Assembly (NCBI GenBank): GCA_963691705.1
Contig: OY829545.1
Coordinates: 38,675,475-38,739,474 of the forward strand
Reading direction: 5' to 3'
Origin: Viola odorata
Lineage: Eukaryota; Streptophyta; Magnoliopsida; Malpighiales; Violaceae
Length of the DNA stretch: 64,000 nucleotides
Each line of letters starts with the position of its first letter. Position 1 is the stretch's first letter. Of this stretch, positions 34,213 through 46,600 are shown piece by piece. The notes beneath the pieces were generated by a model. It was not told the origin of the DNA and did no database searches. It worked only from the letters and a program-made list of their open reading frames with translations. Made by a program: the position numbers and the translations under genes.

Positions 34213-34512
34213 GGCTAGAACACTGTATATACCAAGGGGGACATGGCACTGTTCCTACCGCCCCTAAGCCTAGCGGGTGGCCCTGGGATGGTCGACATCA
34301 ACTGGGGGGCTCTCACGCGACATCTGCACGGCGTCATCCCATCCCAGGTCACGCATGACGTCACTCCGTATGACATCACCTCGCATGACGTCACTCCCTA
34401 GCACCCAAGCGATATCTACCAGAGATAACGCCTACCCTCTGTTGGTAAGGTCCTGAATTAAGTGAGCTTCCTTGATAACCAAGCTCTGTTCTTTCTGTGA
34501 GTCGAAGGATCA
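34213..34512 (+). other. Leader of element D
   Basis: GC-rich non-coding stretch with three CATGACGTCACT-like boxes (34343-34410, also CATGACGTCACTC), then the gag start. No LTR end or primer-binding site could be recognised. Confidence 0.35.
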
Positions 34513-36333
34513 TGGCCTCAGATTCAGAATCTACCCCCCTCATTCTCGCAGCACCTATGTTCGCAGGGAACTTTTTCCTACGTCTTCGTCGAGCACCTTC
34601 ACCACATCGTATGGAACTTTCTCTGCACAACGGACCTCCTCTTTGGACGGACAGGAAACACGTCGTTTCCTCAAACGGGCGTCCCGTTTTCTCAAGTGGC
34701 CGGAACTAGTCATCCCACTCCCCCTCCTACAGGTTACGGAGTGGATGGTGCCAACAATCCTTTGGCGAGTTCAATCTTAGCCCTTCGTGCCCAGCTAGAT
34801 TACTTGACTGAGCTAGCAGCAGGGTTTACTTCCAGTGTCCCTAGATCGGGTGTGCCTTCTCAGTTTGTCTTCACCCCGCCTATTGTTACCGAACGACTGG
34901 TATCACCTCGACGGCAGGCGAGCGCTCCTCTAACTTCTCCTGCGATGAGTACACCATTCAGCTTTGTACAACTCGCCGATGGACAGGTAGAGCCTTACAT
35001 ACCGCGAGCGCCGCGAGTTCCTGTTTCCCAAGTAGAACGACAGCAGGGTGACTATAGGGAGCGTTAGGATGGTAGGAGAGAGGGGGCCGACAGAGAGGTC
35101 TCCCTGGAGCAAAGCGAAAGATCGAGTAGTAGAAGACATCAAACCCGTTTACCCAGAAGTCACAGCCGATCCCCTAGGCAACAGTATACCCCCGAGCCTC
35201 GAGGGCACAGACTTCACATTGAAATTTCTCCGCCTCGTCATGACCGTGAAATCCTAGATGACACCTCAGGTCATCCGTTCAGCCACCGTATAAGACGCCA
35301 CAGGGTCAGCCGACACGTTAAGCTCCACACAGAGTCGTACGACGGCACTAAAGATCCCATCTCCCACCTCAATAAGGTGAAAGATTTCATGCAATTCCAG
35401 ACGCACAATGACGCGACATTGTGCCAAATATTCATTATGACGTTGTCAGAGGTAACCCGCCTCTGGTTTGAAGGACTCTCTTCCTGGTCGATCGATAATT
35501 TCTTACAGCTAGAGGTTAAGTTTAAGAGTCGCTTCAGCACAGCTATCCCCATCCAGAAGTCTGCCGCAGCCTTGTTTGATGTACGCAGGAAGCCAGAAGA
35601 ATCCTTAAAAGGCTATCTCGGTCGTTTCGACATGGAGATGTCGTTGACACCAGGTATTACTATTGATTTTGCCATAGAAGCCTTGAAGCAAAACTGTGAC
35701 TACGGAAAGTTGAGGGACACGTTAATGGTGGACCCCCTGGCAACCTTAGATGCATTAAGGCTGAAGGCTCATAACTACGCAAGAATGGAAGAGGAGGAAT
35801 ACAGAGATAGAATGCGAAACATACCCCAGAGTGTGCCCCCCGTCCCCGCCACACAAGCTAGTGCGATCCACGACACTCACCCGGGTGATGAATACGCCTA
35901 GCGGAAAGATCACATCCCCAAGGCGTTCAATCGGCAGAAAGGTAACTTCTCTAGAGGAAGAACCGGTGGCTCGAACGCTCAGCGACAAGCGGACCCACCT
36001 AAGGGTCAAATCTACGACCCCGACCTTCCTTCCCTTATACTTCCGCGGGCGGAGATCTTAGCAATTATTCAGCAGCGGAACCTGCCAATCCGCTATCCAT
36101 CCCCTGTGAAACCGGGACTGTTCATGGGAGGAAGAGAAAACGCTTTCTGCAAATTCCATAAGGCCAGAGGGCACTCCACAGACGTATGTAGAAAATTGAA
36201 ACTAGCGATAGAGCGTTTGTTAAAAGAGGGTTACCTCGGAGAATTCGCCACTAGGGCGTCAGGCGACCAACAAATGCCTCCTCCCCCCTGGGAAGTAGTG
36301 GGACCTCTGGTGGAAAGGGTAAAGAAGCGTTAA
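34513..36333 (+). pseudogene. Gag of element D (Tat type), broken
   Basis: The leader peptide begins MASDSESTP. The body reads from 34696 in another frame, through a stop at 35065-35067, to the capsid-like core at 35377-35901 (FMQFQTHNDATLCQIFIMTL, WSIDNFLQLEVKF). A zinc-knuckle-like segment follows at 36150 (CKFHKARGHSTDVC), then LKEGYLGEF. This is the arrangement of Tat gags. At least one frameshift and two stops prevent a complete product. Confidence 0.75.
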
Positions 36334-37381
36334 CAATTCATGATGGAGACATCCCCATCATCAACATCATTGCTGGTGGCACATCATACCTCGACGAGCC
36401 CACTCGAGCGACACCCGCCGCGGGGGAGAAGCGAAAACAAGAAAGTCAGCCCACCAAAAAGGAAGCGATAGATATGTTGGACAGGATGGTGCTATCCTTC
36501 TCAGAAGAAGATGAGAAGGGCGTCGTGTTCCCTCACAATGACGCGTTGGTAGTCACGCCCGGTCATCGGAAACCACGGGGTTCGAAAAACCCTCATTGAC
36601 GCGATAAATCTATTCTCACTAGAAGCATATAACCTCATGAAGCGCCCCACCGATGAATTGGCACCCTGCAAAAAACCAATCATTGGAGTGGACGGTGTTC
36701 CTATACCCGTAACCGGAGTCATAGTGCTGCCCGTGTACTTTAGAGAAGACACGTCCAAGCGATCAGAAGAGTTATTGTTCTTGGTCGTGGACCTCATTCT
36801 ACCATATAACGCCATTCTAGGGCGGCCATTCCTCAATCACTTCAAGGCAGCGATATCTCAAAAACACCTCAGGATAAAATATCCCTCTTGGGAAGGAGTG
36901 GTGTCGATCAAGGGCGACCAAAAGCTAGCCGCCGAGTGCTATTTGCTCATGACTCAGAAAAGTTGTGACTAGTACGTGTGTGTGGCGGCAGATCCCTACG
37001 AGCAAAGGGATGAAAGGCACACCCAACTGGTAGATACGATGGTGCCCGTCCCCATCAACGGCAATAATGAGGCAAGTTTCTTGGTCAATGAAAAGTTAAC
37101 CCCGGAAGAGAGTGCACAACTAGCCCGACTGCTGAACAAGTGCAAAGGGGAGTTCGCCTGGAAACCAGCGGACATGCCTGGTGTATCCAGGGAGGTAGCA
37201 GAACATCGACTTAACGTTGATCCGCGTTCCACGCCAATTCAATAGAAGCGGCGAGCGTTCTCCGTGGAGAAGACAATGGCTATCGACAAGGAGGTAACAA
37301 AACTCCTGGACGCGGGATTTATTCGAGAGGTTCAATACCCCACCTGGCTGGCCAATCCCGTCCTAGTTCCGAGACTGGCGC
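36334..37381 (+). pseudogene. Protease and RT N-terminus of element D, broken
   Basis: A frame beginning near 36336 (TIHDGDIPIINIIAGG) leads to LVVDLILPYNAILGRPFLN at about 36780-36840, the retroviral-type protease end. After a stop (36970-36972), 37040-37240 reads FAWKPADMPGVSREVAEHRL, the usual lead-in to RT, ending at TAG 37243-37245. A small deletion near 37375 shifts the frame just before the RT core. Confidence 0.7.
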
Positions 37382-38620
37382 ATGTGTATTGATTTTACTG
37401 ACTTAAACGACGCCTGCCCCAAGGACTGTTATCCACTCCCCAGAATTGATCAGTTAGTCGATCAAACTGCTGGATACGCATACTTGAGTTCTTTGGACGC
37501 CAACTCTGGATACCATCAGATCCCCATGGCCAAAGAAGATGAAGAGAAAATGACATTCATAACCCCAAAGGCTACCTATTGTTACACAGCGATGCCGTTT
37601 GGATTGAAGAATGCTGGGGCAACTCTTCAGCGCATGGCGAATAAGATGTTCGAGAGGCAAATCGTAAAAAATATAGACGCCTACGTTGACGACTTATTGG
37701 TCAAGAGCCGAAGCTTCAGTGACCATCTGGTAGACTTACAAGAGGTGTTTGACATATTAAGGAAATACAAAATGAAACTGAACCCTCGCAAATGCGTATA
37801 TGCATTTCAGACGGGAAATTTTTGGGGGTACGTGGTAAGCCAGAAAGGCATCCAGCCGAACCCATCAAAGATTAAGGCCATCCATGACATGGCATCGCCG
37901 CGAACCATCCAAGAGGTCCAAAGGTTGACAGGATGCGTCATCGCTTTAGGGCGATTTATCTCTAAACAGGGTGAGAGATGCCTGCCGTTCTTTAAGGTCA
38001 TACGCAGAAAGGCTCCTTTTGGATGGACGCAAGAATGCGAAGAAGCGTTCATAGATTTGAAAACCTATCTGTCGTCTGACTTGGTGCTAACACGACCAGA
38101 ACTGGGCAACACCCTGGTCCTATATCTCGGCATTGCAGATGAAGTAGTCAGTATTGTCCTAGTATGGGAGGACAATCATGCCCACCGCCCCATCTTCTTT
38201 GTCAGTCATGTGTTAAAGGATGCTGAGGTGCGATACACCCACATCGAGAAGGTGGCATTCGCCCTGATACAGTCCACACGAAAGATGGACAGGTACTTCC
38301 AGGCCCACCCAGTTATTGTGCTCACAGATCAACCCTTGAAGAGAATTTTCAGGAAACCAGAGTCCTCTGGGAGGATGCTGATTTGGGCAATCGAGCTTGA
38401 GCAGTACGGATTACAATACAAGGCTCGACCATCTGTAAAAGCCCAGGTCCTAGTAGATTTCATCGCCGAGTGCACCTTTGCCAGGGACCCTGTGGCGGAG
38501 CCGCTTGAAGAGGAAGAGAATAGCGCAAAGCTCCCACCCTCGAAGGCCTACGCGGACTCAGGGTTATCCACGTGGATGGCGCTAAAAATCAAGAACTGGC
38601 AGGAGCCAGTATTTACATGA
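37382..38620 (+). pseudogene. RT and first RNase H of element D, 412 codons open
   Basis: This open piece holds most of the reverse transcriptase (CIDFTDLNDACPKDCYPLP, SGYHQIPMAKEDEEKM, MPFGLKNAGAT, catalytic YVDD near residues 101-104) and the first RNase H (VLKDAEVRYTHIEK, TDQPLKRIF). The start shown is only the first Met after the upstream frameshift. The frame breaks again near 38580 as the second RNase H begins. Confidence 0.8.
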
Positions 38621-38772
38621 TCGGGCCGCACGATGTACAGGTGCGGCATGCCATTAGAATCCTACAACCATTATCTAATAACGCAGCAGAGTATGAAGGG
38701 TTATTAGCCGGGCTCAGAATAGAAAGAAACCTCTTCACCAAAGCTGAGTGTGACGCGTTAGCAGGAGCCCCA
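38572..38772 (+). pseudogene. Second RNase H (aRNH) of element D, N-terminal half
   Basis: IRILQPLSNNAAEYEGLLAG is the conserved strand-helix with the catalytic Glu of the extra RNase H found in Tat elements. The domain is cut at 38772 by element C; the 5-bp CCCCA copy (38768-38772) belongs to the target duplication. It resumes after 59813. Confidence 0.75.
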
Positions 38773-40362
38773 TGATAGCATGTTTCATGACCTAGATTTT
38801 ACCCTCTCTTGTAGCCTTTTCGGGGGCTTCATGTTGCCATTTGACCCTTATTACGATCTTATTTGCAGAATGGCATCAAAAGAGGGAAAAGAGCAAAAAG
38901 AAGCAATTTCGGAGCAATTATGAGGAATTCCAGCTTCAAGGCCTAGAAGAGAGGATGCTTTCAAGGCCTCGACGCGAACCAGACCAGTGCGCTGTCTCTA
39001 GGTCTCGACAGCTCCGCATCTTCCTCCAAAGAAAGCATCTTTAAAGATCCGCACGGAATCCCATGCGCTTCTAGAAGGTAGCAACGTGGCAGGAATCCCA
39101 GAATATTCCTTTTGCAAGGACATGTGCTGTCACCTCCTCATTGCCCTTATCTATTTTGTCTCCTAGCTAGTATTAGGCTATAAAAGCATAGTGCTAGGGT
39201 TTTTGTAAGGACGGCTGGTCCTAAGGATATTTTCTTACATTAATTTCAGCACACATTCTCTTAGGATAATCTCCTCTCTTGAAGAACAGCCTTTATGATT
39301 CAGCTCTCCTTTGATTATTAATTAATCCATCGGTTCCTTCTAATCCTTTGCTATTTCCTTTTGTTATTTTATGACTACTTATATCTATTGTTTATATTAT
39401 AGTATGAGTAGCTAAACACCACCCTTCTTAGTGAAGGGTGTTTAATGGGTTGAAAAGGTTTGGCTAAGAGGTCTAATGCATGCTTAATATATTCTCTTGT
39501 TCACATGACTATTTACCGATTTAATTCCATGCTTGCTTAGGAATATTAATGGCTTGATCATCTGTTAGTAGGCCTACGTGAGTAACGTCATATTCCAGGG
39601 TTATACCTGATGCGAAGCCCTGGAATTGGAGCAGACACCTAGGGGAGGCAGCGCGAGAGGCCTCACCTAGGGGTAAACTGTCATCTAGGGTATGCAATAC
39701 GGGTCTGACAAGCTGAGCTATTGCGCCCTAGATCTGTCTTACCTCTCCTTCATGGGCGTTCAGAGTTTAGCCTCCCTACTTCGAGCCCTAGACAGGCCGG
39801 ACGGTCAAGGCTGCTTCCTGATGACAAGGGAAGTAGCTGGGAGGATGGCTGAACGTCAAGGTCACCTCATATGTGGAAACGGGGGGTGACTTCTAGCTAC
39901 GAAGGTAAGTAGGGGATGCGGTGTGGAAACGCGGTCCCTATAGCAGGTCTGTACATGAGTCTGGAACATTTTTGCACCAATGACTAGCCAACCTAGAAAA
40001 CAACCCAAAGGAACACCTTTCGCTAAGATCTATTCTCATCTGATTAATATCTCTTTTACTACGTTTCTAGCCCTCGAAGTGTTTACATTTCTTGCCCTGG
40101 ATTACATTTTGCTTTCATGCCCTAGATAAATACTTTACAATTCTGTTTTGTTAGCTCCCACACTCTGCGTTGGTTAATTTATTAGCCAACATTAAACCCC
40201 CCCAGTGTTACTACAATTCGGTCTGTTGCATATCACCTTGTCATACATCTTCATTAGCAAACCTGTCCTTCAATCCCTGTGGTTCGACCCTATCTTGCCC
40301 CTATACACATTTAATTGTGCATCTAGGCACCAGGAAAATATATTATATTTGAGTGACGATCA
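38773..40362 (+). repeat. 5' LTR of element C
   Basis: TG...CA ends, 1,590 bp, with a TATA box TATAAAAG at 39179-39186. Short ORFs inside recur in the 3' copy and are not genes. Confidence 0.95.
39179..39186 (+). promoter_or_regulatory. TATA box in the LTR of element C
   Basis: TATAAAAG about 406 bases from the LTR start; identical in the 3' LTR at 58627-58634. Likely start region of the genomic RNA. Confidence 0.6.
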
Positions 40363-40367
40363 AATTT

Positions 40368-40385
40368 TGGCGCCGTTGCCAGGGA
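40368..40385 (+). other. Primer-binding site of element C (tRNA-Asp type)
   Basis: TGGCGCCGTTGCCAGGGA starts five bases after the LTR. It matches the tRNA-Asp-type site usual in Athila and Tat elements. Confidence 0.85.
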
Positions 40386-40421
40386 TATGAACGGTACTAA
40401 TTTTGTTTCTGTTTTTCTTGT

Positions 40422-42463
40422 ATGACCAGGAGGTCTGCCCCAGATCTGCTCCCTCTAGACCTCGAGTTGACCAGGACGGAAAGAGGACTTCGGAGGCAAG
40501 CTCAAGGAACATCTGCTCATCGTAGAGTAATTCCACATCCTGCCCTCGATGGATCCCCTACCAACTTGGCTGATCAGGAACACCATCATTACATAGACCT
40601 GACCTTCCTTCACGACAACCAACACCAAATCCCACCAGACCATCTCGATTTACTTGAAATGGCTGATCTAGCCAACCACAACAATCATGACGACCAAGTG
40701 CGTCCTGAGAACCCACCACCACCACCAATACCAGACCAACAAACTATTGACAACTTCCATGCAACTCCCGATATGGCAAGCAGCTGCATTGACTGGCCTA
40801 ACGTCCCCCATGACTGGACTCTTAAGTCAGCCGTACTTCATCATCTGCCTATCTTTCGGGGGGTAGCCAAGGAGAATGCCCTTCGTCATCTCCAACAGCT
40901 CCATTCAATTTGCGAGGCCATGAAACCTGCTAACGTCAGTATTGAGCAAGCCAAGCTTCGCGCATTCCAGTGGTCTCTCAAAGATGATGCCCTTGATTGG
41001 TATTATGACCTTCCAGCAAGATCTATTCGCTCTTGGGCGGATATGTCAAAAATCTTCACTGAAAAGTACTACCCTACTTCTATCTCTAACACTACACGCA
41101 AGCAACTAGTTTCCATAGTTCAGAAGAAGGAGGAAACCCTGGCCCAGTACTACGAAAGATTTCAGAAGATGCAGTCTAATTGCCCAGCCCACAACCTTAC
41201 CGAACACGCTCTTGTTCAGTACTTTTGTGAAGGCCTCCAACCTCATGACAAGGCATTGCTAAATGCAGCTGCCAATGGTTCCCTGACTGCCTTGACCCCG
41301 AAAGCAGCTCGAGCTACAATAGAGCTCATGGCCAAGAATGCCTCTGATGACCTTACCAACAATCCAGGCCAGGATGTCCAAGTAGCAGCCCTTCAGAAAC
41401 AGATATCGTCCCTTACGGGGATGTTTCAGAATTTCATAACATCACAACCCGCACCTGTCAAAGCTTGCCAAATATGCAATTTCGTGGATCATGCCACTGA
41501 TGCATGCCCCCACATTCCAGAAGAAATTCAAGTAAATGCTGCTGGCCAATTCATTCCAGTCAAATATGCTCAAAATTACAACCAAGGGTGGAAACAGCCA
41601 AATCCAGGGTGGGTACCAAACAATCAACTTTCGGGACCTAGCCACCAACCACACCAGAATCCATATGGAAACCCCCCGCCTAACATGCCAAACTTCAGAC
41701 CTCGACCCACATATCATCAACAGCAGTACCAACGCCAACCTCCTCAAGATCAAACCTTTGTCCAACCTCCAGATCAGACTTTTATCCAGCCCCCGAAAGC
41801 TGAAATACCCAGGAACCCCGAACAGCAAAAAGAAATCGATGATCTCAAAAAGCAGATGCGCAATCTGACTGCCCAACTCCAGGAAGTAACAAACCATGGC
41901 AGATTGCCACCTCAAACAGAAGTAAATCCAAAGCACAATGTCTGCGCATTGACTCTGCGTAATGGAATGACCCTGAACTCACCTGAGCTTCCAGCCCCCG
42001 ATGCTGAAAATACACCCGAGGCCGAGATTCGGCCCAAACCCAGAACTAAACTTCCCAAAGTCCCTAGATTCGTGGAAGTCAAAGAGGATAGAATCCGCTC
42101 TCCGAGAGGTTCACCACGAAATGACCCAAACCCACCAGAATTTACTCAAGAATACATCCATAAGATTCTCGAGCCCCCGTTCCCTCATAGATTAGTCAAG
42201 GCCAATAAAGATAAGGAAGACCGAGATATCTTTGAGATGTTCAGTAAAGTGGTTGTCAATATTCCTCTCCTCCAGGCCGTGAAAAATGTCCCTCGCTATG
42301 CCAAATTCTTGAAGCAACTGTGCACTAACAAAAACAAGTTCGCTGAAGTCAACAAGATCAGCATAGGAGCCAGTGCTTCCGCGCACATCCAAAGCAGAAT
42401 TCCTCCAAAATGCAAAGACCAGGGCATGTTCATTATCCCTTGTCGAATAGGCACAGTTGATAT
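40422..42463 (+). CDS. Gag and start of protease of element C, interrupted by element B
   Basis: The frame starts at MTRRSAPDL, 37 bases after the primer-binding site. The capsid-like core spans residues about 125-320 (VLHHLPIFRGVAKENALRHL, WADMSKIFTEKYYP). The zinc knuckle CQICNFVDHATDAC is near 349, followed by Pro/Gln/Asn-rich text and a coiled segment (QQKEIDDLKKQMRNLTAQLQ). The C-terminal part leads into the protease (CRIGTVD...). At 42463 element B begins, in the middle of a codon; the frame resumes at 50393 in the same phase. Gag packages the RNA in virus-like particles. Confidence 0.9.
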
Positions 42464-43624
42464 TGTTGCGTTCCTTGTAGGCTAGAACGCCCTCCTTAGA
42501 TCGTTGTCCGACGACGTGACTTTCATTGCGGAAAATAACTCGAAGAAGACACGTGAATCTCCAAGTCGCAATGCTTGGCACTCCACGCAGAATCCCTTGA
42601 GGATCTTGCGTCAAACCTTTGAATCTCCAAATCGCAATGCTTGGCAATCCAAAGAACGGATGACTCAATGAAAGGTGCTTTCAAGTTTTACTTGACAAGC
42701 TAATCGAATGCACGAAACTCAATTAGTTGCAAGGTTCATCAAGAACAAGTGGATAAAGATCCAAAGCAATCTGCTTTCAAATTTCAATAATCAAGTCCCC
42801 TCAAAATAACATAGGCGGCTCCTTTTTAAAGAGGCGCTAAACCCTAATTCCAAAAATGGAAACTAGTTTAGTTTCTAAAAAATGAATTAAACGAAAATGG
42901 CAACAAGCCACCCTTCCAAATAAGTTCTGAAACCCTAAAATAACATAAATAGAGTCTACTAAATAGGATAGAAGTGCAGGCGCCACCGTTTAGGTCAAAA
43001 AGGCCCAAGTGGCTTTGCTTACGGGTCCGCCGAATCACGTTTTAAGGAAACAAGGCGTTTTCCTTATTACCTCGAGCGTTCCCACTGAAACTTGGAGGGA
43101 AACTTCCTAACACATATATGAAGTTCTGAGCTGAATATTGTGCGAGGAAATATGCTCCAATCTTCAAAAGGCTCGGCAGTGGCTTTCGATGTCCAATGCG
43201 GGCTTGTGATTTGGGCCTGTCCCAAATCCTTCGGGCGTTTCTCCTGATTTTTGGCCTGGACTCCTCTCTTGTATTATAAATGAACATGGTATGGTCAAAA
43301 ATAGGAGAAGGGTGCTGGTGGACCTAAAGGTCCGAGGTGGCCATGTGTAGCCCATCCGTAGGCGCGGACGCGGTGCAGATTAGGGTTACGAGGCGCGGCT
43401 GGGGTGCGCGTAGGCTGGCTTCCTCCGAGGCTGTCTCTGCCTTCAGTTCCATATGGATGAGGCTACTGAGCCTCACTTGTAGGGCGCGGGCCCTGGCACG
43501 AGTGATCGGACCCGTGGGCGGCAATGGGAGGCTCGCGGATGTATCCTCCAAGGCTCGGGCCTTGGCGCGGGTGGTTGCGCCTGCGGGTGCGTCACTAGGG
43601 TTGTCTCCGGCTGGGATCGTATCA
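42464..43624 (-). repeat. 3' LTR of element B
   Basis: 1,161 bp. On the minus strand its first 300 bases encode the C-terminal extension of the polyprotein, down to 43324. A TATA-like TTTAAAAAGGAGCC (minus strand, near 42822) resembles the TATATAAGGAGCC of element A. Confidence 0.95.
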
Positions 43625-46600
43625 TCCCCTCCATCTTGAGAAGGATTCGCCCTCGAATCCAGATCAGCAACATCCTCATCACCTGCATCAAACAACCGTA
43701 AGTCAGAAATATTAAAGGTTCCATGTATTGAACCATACTCACTTGGAAGGTCGAGGCGGTAAGCATTGTTGTTGATCTTCTCAACAATCTGAAACGGGCC
43801 ATCTCCCCGTGGGGATAATTTTCCTTTCCTCTTCTCTGGAAATCTCTCACGTCTTAGGTGCAGCCACACCCAATCGCCAACTTGAAAGGACGCGGTCTTG
43901 CGGCCTTCATTGTGCTTGTGCACTAGGCGCTCATTAGTGCGCTCAATGTTTGCCTTAGCCTTCGCATGTATCTGTTTGATGTGTTCTGCCCGCTGCTGGC
44001 CATCTAAGTTAGAAACATCACTCAAAGGCAAAGGGGTCAAATCCATGGGAGTTAGCGGATTAAAGCCATAAACTACTTCAAAAGGTGAACAATTTGTAGT
44101 AGAATGGATTGAACGATTATAAGCAAACTCCATGAAAGGCAAATGATCAGTCCATTTAGAAACATGCTTGGTAACTAAAGAGCGTAAAAGAGACCCCACA
44201 GTATGGTTAACTACCTCAGTTTGGCCGTCGGTTTGAGGGTGACAAGAAGTCGAATACAACAATTTAGTTCCAAGGCGACTCCACAACACTCGCCAAAAGT
44301 GGCTCAAAAATCTTCCATCACGGTCACTAACAATACTAATAGGCATACCATGGAGGCGGACTACCTCTCTAAAGAATATATTAGCAACCTGAGACGCATC
44401 ATTAGTATTTTTACAAGGCAAAAAGTGCGCCATTTTGGAAAATCGATCCACAACAACAAATATACCATCCTTACCATCCCAAGACTTAGGTAAACCTACA
44501 ATGAAGTCCATGGACAGATCGGTCCAAGGTTGGGAAGGTACGGGCAGCGGCATAAACTCACCATGACTAGCTAACCGAGATTTCGCCCTTTGGCAAACTA
44601 CACATCTAGCAATCACACGCACAACATCATGTCTCATCTTAGGCCAATAAAAGTGTGATTTCAGCATGTCATAGGTTTTATTAATGCCAAAGTGGCCCAT
44701 CAATCCACCACTATGTGATTGATGCACAAGTAATTCACGCAAAGAACACTTAGGAACGCAAAGGCGCTTGCGCCGAAACAGATAGTTGTCATGCGTATAA
44801 AATTTCACGTCAGCCATGGAATCACAAGTCTTATAGATCTCAGCAAAATCCAAATCAGTAGGGTAGAGTGGAATTATTTGAGAAAACCCTAAAAATTTGA
44901 CACTTAACGAAGAGATCAAGGCATACCTCCTAGACAATGCGTCGGCCACAACATTGTCTTTTCCTTCCTTGTACTTGATGTGATAAGGGAAAGCTTCCAA
45001 GAACTCTAGCCACATGGCATGTCTCCTATTCAACTTCCTTTGTCCCTTTAGGTATTTGAGGCTTAAGTGGTCGGTGTGCACCACAAATTCCCTCGGCATC
45101 AAGTAGTGTTGCCAAACCTCGAAAGCTCTAACTAGCGCATAAAGCTCTTTGTCATACGTCGGGTAACGCAATTGGGCATCCTTGAGCTTCTCAATAAAGA
45201 AGGATATTGGCTTCTTCTCTTGCATCAAAACAGCACCTATACCGATTCCACTCGCGTCGCACTCCAACTCAAACGGTTTGTCAAAGTCGGGAAGGGCTAA
45301 CACGGGCGCGTTGGACAGCTTGTCCTTCAAAGCTTGGAATGCGGCCTCTTGAGGTTCCTCCCACCTCAAATCAACATGTTTCTTAGTTAGGTCATTAAGT
45401 GGGGCAGCAAGAGTACTAAAATCACGAATGAAACGACGATAAAAGGAAGCTAAGCCGTGAAAGGAGTGGATGTCGCTTGCTGTTTTTGGCGTAGGCCACT
45501 CCTTGATCGCTTGCACCTTCGTTTCATCCACCTTCACACCGTCCTTGCCCACCTGAAATCCTAAAAACTCAACCTGTTCTAAAGCAAAAGAGCACTTGGA
45601 GAGTTTAGCATAAAGCTTCTCTTCACGCAAGGTTAGAAAAATTTCCCTAAGGTGTAAAACATGATCATGCAAAGACTTGCTGTAAACTAAGATGTCATCA
45701 AAGTACACAACAACAAATTTTCCTATGAAACGCCTAAGAACATGGTTCATAAGTCGCATGAAAGTACTTGGGGCATTAGTCAGTCCAAACGGCATCACTA
45801 ACCATTCATACAATCCATACTTTGTTTTAAATGCCGTTTTCCATTCATCACCCTCTTTCATTCTGATTTGATGATAACTGCTCATGAGATCAATTTTAGA
45901 AAAGATTACACTACCACTAAGCTCATCTAACATATCATCTAAGCGAGGTATGGGGTGATGATACTTTATCGTAATTTTGTTGACAGCTCGGCAGTCAACA
46001 CACATTCGCCAAGTTCCATCTTTCTTTGGCACTAGAAGCACTGGAACGGCGCATGGAGACAAGCTCTCTCGGAAATATCCCTTGCTAAGGAGCTCATCAA
46101 CCTGCCGCTGAAGTTCCTTAGTCTCCTCGGGGTTGCTCCTATAGGCTGGTCTGTTTGGGATAGTCGAACCCGGTACAAAATCAATTTGGTGCTCTATGCC
46201 GCGGATTGGGGGCAAACCGACTGGCATCTCTTCGGGTGTTACATCCTTGAACTCCTGCAAAACAGCCAAGATAGAAGAAGGCACAGAAGCTAAAGGATCA
46301 AGGTTAGTAGTGCTCAAACAAAAAGATTTAAAGCGAAGAAGAATCAAAGGGCGATTCTCGCCACAAAACTGTTTTTGTAACATAAGCGCGCGGCGCAAAT
46401 CTTTTGCTTTCGCATATAAGTTTACTTTCTTTTCTTTTTCTTGCCTTTTCTTTTCTTTTTCAGGCCCTTTCTTTTCTGTTTTTAACCCGTGCTCACTTTT
46501 TTCACGGGGGTTGTTTTCATTCCTTTCGTTTCTTTCAAACCCGTGCTCACTTTTTTCACGGGGGCTGTTTTCATCAATTCTTTTGTCTAGAAACTGTGAG

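Noticed and set aside
43337..43639. 100-codon plus-strand ORF, also at 50225
   Set aside because: Antisense of the LTR-encoded polyprotein tail of element B; GC-rich shadow frame.
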